The notes under the pieces were generated by a model. That model was given only the letters and a program-made list of their open reading frames with translations. It did not search any database and was not told the DNA's origin. A stretch of 64,000 nt of DNA from NCBI RefSeq assembly GCF_030297155.1, contig NZ_AP028067.1, forward strand, positions 1,488,001 through 1,552,000. The letters are read 5' to 3'. The DNA comes from Vibrio sp. FE10. Lineage in GTDB: Bacteria; Pseudomonadota; Gammaproteobacteria; Enterobacterales; Vibrionaceae. A program made the position numbers and the translations under genes. Of this stretch, positions 38,277-46,762 are shown in pieces (position 1 is the stretch's first letter; the number at the start of each line of letters is the position of its first letter).

Positions 38277-38771
38277 ATGAAAAAAACGTTATTGGCACTA
38301 GCACTGCTAGGTGCATCTTCAACAGCAATGGCTGATTCTTGGTTATACGGTGGTGTTATGGGCGGTCAAAGCTCATTCGCTGGTGAAGATGAAAATGCGG
38401 TGGGCATCCACGTAGGTACAGGCATCCTGCCACTAATCGGCGTTGAAGCGGGTTACTGGGATCTAGGTTCTTTCGACAACGTTAGCTACGGTAACCGTGC
38501 TAAACAAGGTGTTGACGTAAGCACAGCTTACCTAGCGATCAAACCAAGCATCGACTTCGGTCCTCTACACGTATACGCGAAAGGTGGTCTTCACTCATAC
38601 GAAGTGAAAGGCGATAACTTTAAGCAAGACGATGTAGACGTAATGTTTGCAGTTGGCGCTGAATACTTCATCTTCGGTCCACTATCTGTAGGCGCTAGCT
38701 ACCAAAACTTCAAAATGAAAGATGACGACGCAGGCGTTTTCTCTCTAAACGCAACTATCCACTTACTGTAA
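38277..38771 (+). CDS. Small outer-membrane beta-barrel protein (OmpA/Opa-like)
   Basis: A 164-residue porin-family protein. A signal peptide (MKKTLLALALLGASSTAMA) precedes an eight-strand-type barrel with alternating hydrophobic strands (GVMGGQSSF, GVEAGYWDLGSF, LHVYAKGGLHSYEV, LSVGASYQNFKM). It lacks the usual terminal aromatic residue, ending HLL. The ATG at 38277 is preceded by GGTCG and gives the signal peptide at the true N-terminus. Codon use is strongly biased to highly expressed forms, suggesting an abundant protein. Confidence 0.85.
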   Translation: MKKTLLALALLGASSTAMADSWLYGGVMGGQSSFAGEDENAVGIHVGTGILPLIGVEAGYWDLGSFDNVSYGNRAKQGVDVSTAYLAIKPSIDFGPLHVYAKGGLHSYEVKGDNFKQDDVDVMFAVGAEYFIFGPLSVGASYQNFKMKDDDAGVFSLNATIHLL

Positions 38772-38835
38772 TCAATCAGTAAGGCGATCGTAAATAACGG
38801 TCGGATAGTCGTTAAAGAGTTCGTTAGAATTCATA

Positions 38836-38867
38836 AAAAATGCCAGCTTGATAGCTGGCATTTTTGT
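38836..38867 (+). terminator. Terminator after the beta-barrel gene
   Basis: The stem AAAAATGCCAGC / GCTGGCATTTTT with a TTGATA loop. Confidence 0.9.
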
Positions 38868-38921
38868 ATCTGTAGAATAGTAATGTCGTTGACTTAATCG
38901 GTATAAGTTAAGCGAGCAGCG

Positions 38922-39779
38922 CTATTTTTTGCTGTTTAGAATCTTCTGGATTCTTGGGTTAATCGCTTTGCCGTGTTGGCTTTCATACTCTTCACGTTTC
39001 AAGTCGTTTAGGTTCTTCACTGAGTTAGCAGCAAGAAGGAACTGCGGCAATTCTGTTTCCAGCATGCCTTTCTCATCTAAACGCTTTGCTTCCAAATAGT
39101 ATTTCTTAAACAGGCCATCGAGCTTGTTTTCAGCCGTACGCTTCAAGTCGTACAGTTTGTTTTGGATTAACCACTTCTCAATCTTGTTCACAGCAGTGCG
39201 CGACAACACACGAATGCGGCTATCCAACAGCTCTTCTTCTGTTAGTGAATCCTTCAGGATCCAAAGCTCGCCCATTTGCGGCGGCCAACTGTTGCCAAGT
39301 TGAATACGTTCATGACAGTGCATTAGTACGCGGTTAAGGCCGTCTGAGTCGACAGAGTGGGCAAACTCAAGAAACTTACCGCTCGGTTCACTGCCGTATT
39401 GGTATTCCCACTGAGTTTCGTACACGCTCAGGAAAGAACCGAACACATGGATACACCAATCGGTCAGCTCTAATTCTGCTGGATCTTGATCAACAACTGG
39501 CACTTGCTGAGACGCACCAGAGCTAACAGCTTGTTGAGCCGCTACATTTACTTCGGTACTTTGCGCTTCAATAACGTCAGGTACTACTGAACCTTTAGGC
39601 AGAACGGTAGCGTCAGGTACAACAGGTGAAGCTGGCTCAGAAGGTTGGCTTTTTGCCTTTTTGAATGAGCTGCTGCCTGAAGCGTTCAGATGGGCTAAGC
39701 TTTTGTCGATACCCATTTCCTTGAGCTTGTCCTGCATTTCCTGAATATTGAGAGGTCTTCTGCTGTTGTTGTCTTTCAT
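38922..39779 (-). CDS. Phage lambda P-like replication protein
   Basis: A 285-residue protein. The N-terminus is polar and low complexity (about 1-100). The folded C-terminal part (about 105-260) resembles the helicase-loader/replication protein P family of lambdoid phages: LTDWCIHVFGSFLSVYETQWEYQYG, RVLMHCHERIQLGNSWPPQMGELW. It overlaps the end of the upstream winged-helix/DnaT-like gene by about 140 bases in another frame; a later ATG (near 39716) would shorten the overlap. Together they look like an O/P pair. No other phage genes are near. Confidence 0.65.
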   Translation of the reverse strand: MKDNNSRRPLNIQEMQDKLKEMGIDKSLAHLNASGSSSFKKAKSQPSEPASPVVPDATVLPKGSVVPDVIEAQSTEVNVAAQQAVSSGASQQVPVVDQDPAELELTDWCIHVFGSFLSVYETQWEYQYGSEPSGKFLEFAHSVDSDGLNRVLMHCHERIQLGNSWPPQMGELWILKDSLTEEELLDSRIRVLSRTAVNKIEKWLIQNKLYDLKRTAENKLDGLFKKYYLEAKRLDEKGMLETELPQFLLAANSVKNLNDLKREEYESQHGKAINPRIQKILNSKK

Positions 39780-40416
39780 TTTGCTTCTCGTTAACTAACC
39801 AGTACTGCAACTTAGATTCGATGCGCGATATTGGCATTAGTTCATTGGCTTTGGCTTTATACCAGAGGACAAATTTCTTCCATATTAAACTATGGTCACC
39901 AGCAAGGCCGGAGAATTTAAACGCACGTTCCGCCCATGTTGGAATGTTCTCTTCATCCAAATCATGAGTTGAAACGGTATTGCTGGTCATTGAGCCTCGG
40001 CTTTGTGGGCGAGGGGCATGCTGCATGTTTTGCATCGGTGCCGGAGCAGGCTGAAACTTAGGTGCAGGTGCAGGTGCAGGTGCAGGTGCAGTAGAGTAGA
40101 CCGGAATACTATTGGTCGGTTGAGTCTCAGCGTGAACCGCAGCTTGCTCTTGCTCAATGAGCATTTTGAAAATGTGAATCTCTTTCTTATCTCGATAATC
40201 TACTTTTACCTTATCGAGAAAACCTTGGTCGACTAAACACTTAAGGCAGTCGGCTAAACCAAACGTAGAGAGAGCACAAAGTTGACCTGCTGATTGTAGG
40301 CACACATTGGTGTAGCCGAATTCGTCAGCACCGTCTGCAAGCATCAATAAAACCAGCTTTTCTGCTGGGCTTGAAGTATTCACTTGCCAAGCTAAATAAG
40401 AATATTTGGCGCTCAA
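39637..40416 (-). CDS. Winged-helix protein with DnaT-like DNA-binding domain (replication protein O-like)
   Basis: A 259-residue protein. Residues about 5-75 are a replicative winged helix of the HTH_36 type (SPAEKLVLLMLADGADEFGYTNVCLQSAGQLCALS). A Pro/Ala-rich linker (GCAGGT hexamer repeats near 40065-40095) leads to a C-terminal DnaT-like motif, SGLAGDHSLIWKKFVLWYKAKANELMPISRIESKLQYWLVNEKQNER. The likely role is primosome loading or origin binding. The start is TTG with GAGA upstream. The downstream gene resembles lambda P. Confidence 0.7.
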   Translation of the reverse strand: MSAKYSYLAWQVNTSSPAEKLVLLMLADGADEFGYTNVCLQSAGQLCALSTFGLADCLKCLVDQGFLDKVKVDYRDKKEIHIFKMLIEQEQAAVHAETQPTNSIPVYSTAPAPAPAPAPKFQPAPAPMQNMQHAPRPQSRGSMTSNTVSTHDLDEENIPTWAERAFKFSGLAGDHSLIWKKFVLWYKAKANELMPISRIESKLQYWLVNEKQNERQQQQKTSQYSGNAGQAQGNGYRQKLSPSERFRQQLIQKGKKPTF

Positions 40417-40806
40417 TATCGTGTTCTCAAAAAAGGTAAGTCGTTGTCACTATTGTAAGTCACCCCTTACCGAATTTATAGCAACTTAACAGAAAACGGC
40501 ATTAGTAAGCCAAATATTGACCATAAGGAGAGGTCTGACCCAGAAAGTAAGCCTACACCCATTCATTCTTGTGGTTTTCGTTAGGACTCATTGGGTATGA
40601 GTACGCATAGCGGCTTGATGTGACGGCACACTTTGTTAGGTTAAGAATGACCAATTCGTTTTCGCATTCTGTTCGTCAAAATCAAATCTTCTCTTAAGGT
40701 CGGCTATTGACGATTTTCTTATCTATTTTCCATTCATCTCTGCTTATATTCACAAATGATATTAAATTTATAAAACACCTTGATGTGATCAATATTTGCG
40801 CTATTA

Positions 40807-40819
40807 TGACGATAAGTCA
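40807..40819. promoter_or_regulatory. TetR operator-like site 1
   Basis: TGACGATAAGTCA, an imperfect dyad 130 bases upstream of the TetR gene, close to site 2. The other ~350 bases of this gap hold no gene. Confidence 0.5.
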
Positions 40820-40823
40820 GAAA

Positions 40824-40836
40824 TGACGAAGCGTCA
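40824..40836. promoter_or_regulatory. TetR operator-like site 2
   Basis: TGACGAAGCGTCA, a dyad with arms TGACG / CGTCA, upstream of the TetR gene. The same motif recurs twice before the transporter gene. Confidence 0.65.
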
Positions 40837-40948
40837 CAAAATGGTTAACTACATGAATTTACCATTCGTGTTAATATATTGAATAGGAGTGTTTTAAATA
40901 CTGGCGAAGCTTAGATAACGGCTAAGCTCATATACGGACTGAAAAATT

Positions 40949-41734
40949 ATGTTTGGCTTTAGTTGTAAAGGCGATAAACAAGGTATCTTTGGTTGCAAAG
41001 GCGTGTTGTCTAAAAAGCAGCAGTCTATCGCAGACCGAGAAGTAGAATTGATGTTGTTAGCAAAAGATCTGGTTCGAGAACAAGGGTTCGGAAACCTCAC
41101 GATGGATAAGCTGACGGCCGCGAGCTGCTATTCTAAAGGTACGATATACAATCACTTTTGCAGCAAAGAAGATGTGGTTTTGGCTTTGTGTATTCATTCT
41201 TTAAAGGCCGAGGCATTGATGTTTGCTCGCTCTGGAGAGTTTGAAGGCAACACACGTGAAAAGATCGTCGCACTGCACGTTGCTTACCGAATCTATGCTC
41301 GCATGGAACCGGTATTATCAACCTGTGCGATCATGGCGAAAAGCCCGTGGGTACTAGAGAAAGCGTCTAGTGCACGTGTAACCGAGATGAACGAACTGGA
41401 AGAATTGGTGATTGAACAAGCTGATTCTATGGTTAACCAAGCAGTAGAAGCGGGTGACCTAAAGTTCTCTTCTGGTGTGGGTTCAGATGCCATCGTGTTT
41501 GCAAACTGGTCAATCGCATTTGGTTCAAATGCCTTGTCACAGAACGCATCAAACAGTCATTGTATCAAGCGGTTACAAGACCCGTATTCAGTATTACATA
41601 ACGCGAACATGCTTTTAGACGGCCTAAATTGGCAACCCCTTTCTAGCGATTGGGATTACCGCAAAACTTGGCGTCGTGTAGAACAAGAACTGTTCAGTGA
41701 AGAAATCACCTACTTAGAATCAGTAGGTCGATAA
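40949..41734 (+). CDS. TetR-family repressor of the MMPL transport operon
   Basis: A 261-residue regulator. The N-terminal helix-turn-helix (LTMDKLTAASCYSKGTIYNHFCSKEDVVLAL) is typical of TetR, followed by a ligand-binding helical domain. A Cys- and Lys-rich leader (FGFSCKGDKQGIFGCKG) is unusual. Palindromes with TGACG / CGTCA arms lie ahead of this gene and ahead of the transporter, implying autorepression and control of that operon. A short terminator separates the two. The inducer is unknown; a lipid or hydrophobic compound is plausible given the targets. Confidence 0.88.
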   Translation: MFGFSCKGDKQGIFGCKGVLSKKQQSIADREVELMLLAKDLVREQGFGNLTMDKLTAASCYSKGTIYNHFCSKEDVVLALCIHSLKAEALMFARSGEFEGNTREKIVALHVAYRIYARMEPVLSTCAIMAKSPWVLEKASSARVTEMNELEELVIEQADSMVNQAVEAGDLKFSSGVGSDAIVFANWSIAFGSNALSQNASNSHCIKRLQDPYSVLHNANMLLDGLNWQPLSSDWDYRKTWRRVEQELFSEEITYLESVGR

Positions 41735-41743
41735 GCTTCCATT

Positions 41744-41766
41744 AAACCCACTCATGTGGGTTTATT
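41744..41766 (+). terminator. Terminator after the TetR gene
   Basis: Perfect stem AAACCCAC / GTGGGTTT with a TCAT loop. Confidence 0.65.
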
Positions 41767-41775
41767 AATAACCAT

Positions 41776-41794
41776 TTATGACGATTCGTCATAA
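41776..41794. promoter_or_regulatory. TetR operator-like site 3, perfect palindrome
   Basis: TTATGACGATTCGTCATAA has perfect 9-bp arms about one central base, upstream of the MMPL transporter gene. Confidence 0.75.
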
Positions 41795-41890
41795 ACTTAA
41801 GTTTAGCCTAACGTGGTTTTGGTTTTCTTGAGTGTATGACTAAGAATTGTGTCTTTTGTCAGCTTCGGCTGGCTTTTTAAGACACAACTA

Positions 41891-41903
41891 TGACGAATCG
41901 TCA
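41891..41903. promoter_or_regulatory. TetR operator-like site 4, overlapping the transporter start region
   Basis: TGACGAATCGTCA, 15 bases upstream of the chosen ATG of the MMPL gene. A repressor bound here would block the promoter or leader. Confidence 0.7.
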
Positions 41904-41918
41904 CAAATGGAGACTGTG

Positions 41919-44426
41919 ATGGAACATGACAGCCAGAAGCCCAATTTAGCTAATAGCTCTGATTCAATGAGTAACCCTGATTCAACTAGTAACCTTGATT
42001 CAACTAAAAAAACCGATTTAGACAGTCAATCGTCCAACTCAGGTCAACAGGCTCATAATCTAGATAACAGTTGGCACTCAATACCGACCAAGCGTTCGTT
42101 TATCGTTTTGCTGGTGGTTTTTTCAATCATCATGCTTTCTGCTTTTGGTGCGAAGAACCTCTACTTTAGAGGGGACTACAACATCTTCTTCGAAGGCACC
42201 AACAAACAGTTGATGGCGTTCGACGAAATCCAAACCACCTTTGCGAAAACCGACAACCTCGCGATTGTCGTCGCACCTGAAGATGGCAATGTCTTCACCC
42301 CAGAAACCCTTACCTTAATTCAAAACCTCACGGTCGATGCGTGGCAGATCCCGTACTCAAGCCGTGTCGATTCCCTTGCCAATTATCAGCATACCGAAGC
42401 CGTTGAAGATGACTTGTTAGTTGAAGACTTGTTGTACGAAGAATACGAGCACACACAAGAACGAATCGCCAAAGTAAAACAGATCGCCCTCAACGAACCT
42501 CTGCTTAAAAACGCACTAGTGTCAGCCTCTGGTGACGTGACCATTGTTAACGTCACCGTGCAATTGCCTGAAGTGGATAAAACTGCCGAAGTGCAAGAAG
42601 TGATCGCGGCTATCAATACTATGATCGCCAAGTACCAAGCCGATTACCCGAGCGTCGAATTCCATAAAGCGGGCATCATTGCCATGAACAACGCCTTTAT
42701 GATGTCGGCTCAAGAAGACAGCTCAACGCTTGTGCCGTTAATGCTGCTGGTGGTATTGGTGTTCCTGACCTTTATGTTGCGCTCGTTCTTTAGCGTGGTG
42801 GCTACCTTAGTTGTGATTATCTCTTCGATTGTCGCGACCATGGGGTTGTCTGGGTGGGCAGGGATGTTCCTCAGCACCGCAACGGTTAATGTTCCAACCT
42901 TGGTATTAACGCTTGCCGTTGCCGATTGTGTTCACGTGATTGTGACCATGAGACAAGCGATGCAGCGCGGCATGGAGAAAGCACAAGCCATTCAATACAG
43001 CATTAAGCTTAATGCGATGCCGATCTTAATTACTTCGGTGACCACCGCGATTGGCTTCTTGATGATGAACATGTCGGATTCTCCAGTATTGCGCGACTTC
43101 GGTAACTTGTCGGCATTAGGCGTGATGATTGCGTGTTTCCTCTCTGTGACCATGCTTCCTGCGCTGTTAAAACTGTTGCCAGTTAAGAGCTTGCCAGCAA
43201 ATCCGTTAGCGGCAGATAAAGTGACCTTCATGGATAAGCTCGGTGACTTTGTGGTGACCAACCGCAAAGCACTGCTGCCTATTTCTACTCTAGTAATCGT
43301 TGGTGCTGCGGCGTTAATTCCGTTGAACAAAGTGAATGATGAATCGGTGAAGTATTTCGATACCTCAAGCGAATTCAGACAGGCTGCAGACTTCATGGAA
43401 GAGACCGTAAGCGGCATGACCACCATCAGCATTGCGGTCAAAACTAACGAATCTCAAGCGATTGCTGATCCTGTGTTCTTGCAAGCGATTGGTGACTTTA
43501 CCGATTGGCTACGCGTACAACCAGAAACCGACCATGTGGCCACGCTTTCCGATGTCTACATGCGTTTGAATAAGAACATGCACGGTGACGATGACAGTTA
43601 CTACCAACTGCCACTTAACCGTGAACTTGCCGCGCAATACCTACTGCTTTACGAGATGTCTCTGCCGTATGGCTTGGACTTGAATAACCAGATCAACGTC
43701 GATAAATCATCGATCAAAATGGTACTCACCGTCGATAACCTCGGCAGTGTGGAATTGGTGGAATTCGAAGAGCGTATTTACTCGTGGTTTGCAGCTAATG
43801 CATCTCAGTATGAAGTAGTCGCGTCGAGCCCATCGTTGATGTTTGCTCACATTGGCGAGACCAACATGGCGAGTATGCTCTCGACTCTGCCTATCACCTT
43901 AGTGCTTATCTCTGGCCTGATGATCTTCGCATTACGCTCGGTTCGCTTGGGTGTGATCAGCCTAGTGCCAAACATTGCCCCTGCGATTATTGGCTTTGGT
44001 TTATGGGCGTTGATCTCAGGTGAAATCAACTTGGGTTTGTCGGTCGTGGTCACGCTCACACTGGGTATCGTGGTTGATGATGCAGTGCACTTCTTGAGTA
44101 AATACCAACGCGCCAGAATGGAAGGGAAATCAGCAGAGGAAGCCGTTCGTTACGCGTTCCACACAGTTGGCCGCGCATTGTGGATCACCACCGTTGTACT
44201 TGTGGCTGGTTTCTCTGTACTAGCGATGTCGAGCTTCAGACTCAATTCCGACATGGGCTTACTCAGCGCGATTGTGATTTTCATTGCGCTGGTGGTCGAC
44301 TTCATCTTGCTACCAAGCTTACTGATGATCTTCGACAAACAGACTCACTACGAACCAAAGTCATCCGCTAAAGCTCAATCCACCCCGTCTAACCCAGCAG
44401 GCGAACTGACTACTTCGACCAAATAA
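41919..44426 (+). CDS. MMPL/RND-family transporter
   Basis: An inner-membrane transporter of 835 residues from ATG 41919 (GGAG six bases upstream). One helix follows a Ser/Asp-rich N-terminus, then a periplasmic domain, five helices (MLLVVLVFLTFML ..., with the MMPL/sterol-sensing pattern), a second periplasmic domain and five more helices. This is the duplicated RND layout, close to HpnN- or MMPL-type exporters. ALADCVHVIVT and VDDAVHFLSKYQRAR are matching helix motifs in the two halves. It heads an operon with a LolA-like protein and an outer-membrane protein, suggesting lipid or hydrophobic compound export. Confidence 0.88.
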   Translation: MEHDSQKPNLANSSDSMSNPDSTSNLDSTKKTDLDSQSSNSGQQAHNLDNSWHSIPTKRSFIVLLVVFSIIMLSAFGAKNLYFRGDYNIFFEGTNKQLMAFDEIQTTFAKTDNLAIVVAPEDGNVFTPETLTLIQNLTVDAWQIPYSSRVDSLANYQHTEAVEDDLLVEDLLYEEYEHTQERIAKVKQIALNEPLLKNALVSASGDVTIVNVTVQLPEVDKTAEVQEVIAAINTMIAKYQADYPSVEFHKAGIIAMNNAFMMSAQEDSSTLVPLMLLVVLVFLTFMLRSFFSVVATLVVIISSIVATMGLSGWAGMFLSTATVNVPTLVLTLAVADCVHVIVTMRQAMQRGMEKAQAIQYSIKLNAMPILITSVTTAIGFLMMNMSDSPVLRDFGNLSALGVMIACFLSVTMLPALLKLLPVKSLPANPLAADKVTFMDKLGDFVVTNRKALLPISTLVIVGAAALIPLNKVNDESVKYFDTSSEFRQAADFMEETVSGMTTISIAVKTNESQAIADPVFLQAIGDFTDWLRVQPETDHVATLSDVYMRLNKNMHGDDDSYYQLPLNRELAAQYLLLYEMSLPYGLDLNNQINVDKSSIKMVLTVDNLGSVELVEFEERIYSWFAANASQYEVVASSPSLMFAHIGETNMASMLSTLPITLVLISGLMIFALRSVRLGVISLVPNIAPAIIGFGLWALISGEINLGLSVVVTLTLGIVVDDAVHFLSKYQRARMEGKSAEEAVRYAFHTVGRALWITTVVLVAGFSVLAMSSFRLNSDMGLLSAIVIFIALVVDFILLPSLLMIFDKQTHYEPKSSAKAQSTPSNPAGELTTSTK

Positions 44427-44470
44427 GGAATCGTCAGTCTACTGCGGTGGGCTGACTCAAGGAGAAATTT

Positions 44471-45277
44471 ATGAAAATCGTTAAACAAACTCTCGTTACG
44501 ACACTATTTGCTTTCAGTTCATTAACCGTGGGTGCGGTATTAGCTTTCCCAGCGTTAGCAGACCCTGCGAAAGGCTTAGAAATTGCCGAGCAACGCAAAG
44601 CGGTCGATGTCGGGTGGGGCGATTCTGTCGCGACCATGGAAATGCTACTTCGCAACAAACAGGGTGAAAGCAGCACACGCCTAATGCGATTGAAATCATT
44701 AGAAGTCGATGACGATGGCGACAAAGGCTTGACCATTTTTGATGAGCCGCGCGATGTAAAAGGCACGGCTTTCCTAAACCATTCACACATCACCAATTCC
44801 GATGACCAATGGTTGTATCTGCCTGCATTGAAACGTGTAAAACGCATCTCTTCACGCAACAAATCTGGCCCGTTTATGGGCAGTGAATTTGCTTACGAAG
44901 ATTTGAGCTCGTTCGAGTTAGGAAAGTACACCTTCAACTACATTGAAGACGCCAAAATTGAAGGTGTCGATACCTTTGTTTTAGAGCAAGTTCCGACCGA
45001 TAAAAACTCCGGCTACACCATGCAAAAAGTATGGCTAGACCAACAATACTACCGCCCAATTCAGGTTGAGTTTTACGACCGTAAAGGCGCATTGCTGAAA
45101 ACCTTGTCGTTCCAAGACTACAAACAGTACCTAAACCAATACTGGCGCGCTCACACCATGGCGATGCAAAACCATCAAACAGGGAAGAGCACCGTATTAA
45201 CCACAACAGATTTGGCGTTCCAGACGGGCCTTAAAGACAAGGACTTCCAAAAAAACACACTGAAACGTGTTAAGTAA
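44471..45277 (+). CDS. LolA-like outer-membrane lipoprotein-sorting family protein
   Basis: A 268-residue periplasmic protein with a signal peptide (cleavage near ALA-DPAKG). The mature part matches the outer-membrane lipoprotein-sorting family (WLYLPALKRVKRISSRNKSGPFMGSEFAYEDLSSFE), a LolA/LolB-like half-barrel that binds lipids. AAGGAGA precedes the ATG. It follows the MMPL transporter by 44 bases. Such proteins often accompany MMPL pumps as the periplasmic carrier. Confidence 0.87.
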   Translation: MKIVKQTLVTTLFAFSSLTVGAVLAFPALADPAKGLEIAEQRKAVDVGWGDSVATMEMLLRNKQGESSTRLMRLKSLEVDDDGDKGLTIFDEPRDVKGTAFLNHSHITNSDDQWLYLPALKRVKRISSRNKSGPFMGSEFAYEDLSSFELGKYTFNYIEDAKIEGVDTFVLEQVPTDKNSGYTMQKVWLDQQYYRPIQVEFYDRKGALLKTLSFQDYKQYLNQYWRAHTMAMQNHQTGKSTVLTTTDLAFQTGLKDKDFQKNTLKRVK

Positions 45278-45286
45278 GGCAAGAAT

Positions 45287-46495
45287 ATGAAAAGGATTGT
45301 GGCAACAGGAACCCAGTTATCCTTAACCTTGGCAGCGACAGTCGGGCTTATGCAGGTGTCGTTGCCATGTGTAGCAGCCGGCTTTAGTCCGGAGCTCGCA
45401 GGGCAGGTTAACCTTGAACACAGGCAGTTCTTTAGTGACGGCTTGCAAGGGCAAGATAAAGGACAAAGCTCGCTGGTATTACAGCCAGAGTTTTACTGGG
45501 AACAAGAAGAGGGCAATGGCAGCTTTACCTTCACCCCGTTTTATCGCCTAGACAGTGAAGACGATGAGCGAACTCATGGAGATATTCGAGAAGCCCTATA
45601 CCTAACCTATTGGGATGATTACGAACTGCGAGCCGGTGTCGGCAAAGTGTTTTGGGGCGTAACCGAATCGGCGCACTTGGTGGATGTGGTAAACCAAACC
45701 GATGCCATTGAATCGGTCGATGGCGAGTCTAAGTTAGGTCAGCCAATGGTGCACTTCACCTCGATAAAAGACTGGGGAACCATCGATGCCATGTTACTGC
45801 CGTATTTTCGTGAACGTACCTTTGCGGGCGAAGACGGACGATTAAGGCCAACGGTACCCGTTTCGGATGATGCGCTTTACGAATCTTCGAGAGAGGAAAA
45901 ACACGTTGATGTGGCACTACGCTATAGCCAAATGTACGGCGATTGGGACGTCGGTTTAAGTTATTTAGGTGGCACAAACCGCGACCCTTATTACCGTGTG
46001 GAAGGCAATAAGCTCAAGCCATACTACGCACAAATGCAGCACTTTGGATTGGATGTGCAAGGCATTATTGGTGATTGGTTATGGAAGCTGGAAAGCATTT
46101 ATCGCGACAGTTACGACAACCACACAGGCGTAGCAACAGGCTTTGAATACACTTGGGTTGGTGCGCTTGAATCATACTGGGACATCGGCTTCATTGCAGA
46201 ATATCTGTATGACAGCCGGGGTAATAACGCCCAAACCATCGGTCAAAACGATGTGTTCCTTGGAGCACGTTTCGCCTTGAACGACGAAGACGGCACCGAA
46301 GTGCTCACAGGCATCACTCAAGATTTAGATAACAGCGATGTCTACAGTGCAAAGCTCGAAGCTTCAAGTCGCATCAATAACAACTTCAAGTGGCGATTGA
46401 ATGCTTGGTTGTTTGAGAACGAAACCCCAGAGGACTTGCTGTTCTTTGCTCGCAAGGATGATTTTGTCGAGGTGGCGTTGGAATATTACTTTTAG
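45287..46495 (+). CDS. Outer-membrane beta-barrel protein of the MMPL operon
   Basis: A 402-residue protein with a signal peptide (about 1-31, ending CVAA) and many amphipathic strands (FTFTPFYRLDS, YELRAGVGKVFWG, YEYTW-like repeats), ending in a terminal F (ALEYYF) that favours outer-membrane assembly. It starts 9 bases after the LolA-like gene. It is probably the outer-membrane part of the same lipid or hydrophobic-compound pathway. No named family was recognised with certainty. Confidence 0.78.
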   Translation: MKRIVATGTQLSLTLAATVGLMQVSLPCVAAGFSPELAGQVNLEHRQFFSDGLQGQDKGQSSLVLQPEFYWEQEEGNGSFTFTPFYRLDSEDDERTHGDIREALYLTYWDDYELRAGVGKVFWGVTESAHLVDVVNQTDAIESVDGESKLGQPMVHFTSIKDWGTIDAMLLPYFRERTFAGEDGRLRPTVPVSDDALYESSREEKHVDVALRYSQMYGDWDVGLSYLGGTNRDPYYRVEGNKLKPYYAQMQHFGLDVQGIIGDWLWKLESIYRDSYDNHTGVATGFEYTWVGALESYWDIGFIAEYLYDSRGNNAQTIGQNDVFLGARFALNDEDGTEVLTGITQDLDNSDVYSAKLEASSRINNNFKWRLNAWLFENETPEDLLFFARKDDFVEVALEYYF

Positions 46496-46762
46496 TTTTA
46501 TAAAGAGTTAGCATCTCCAACAACTTAGTCTTTACAAAAAATAAGCATTTCCAACAAGTTAATGTTGGTTTCGTGAGGCGTCCTCGTTAAGGGGCGTCTC
46601 AAATTTAAGATGACTCATATTTAGAATGTTCAAAGTCGCCTTTTTATAAAACGGATCAAACAATCGAATAGGCCCACAGGTAAAATGGTTATATTTTTCG
46701 AATATCTATAGCCTCCGAATATGCATGTAAATTGTGCTGGCGGTATCGACCCTAAGGGATTT

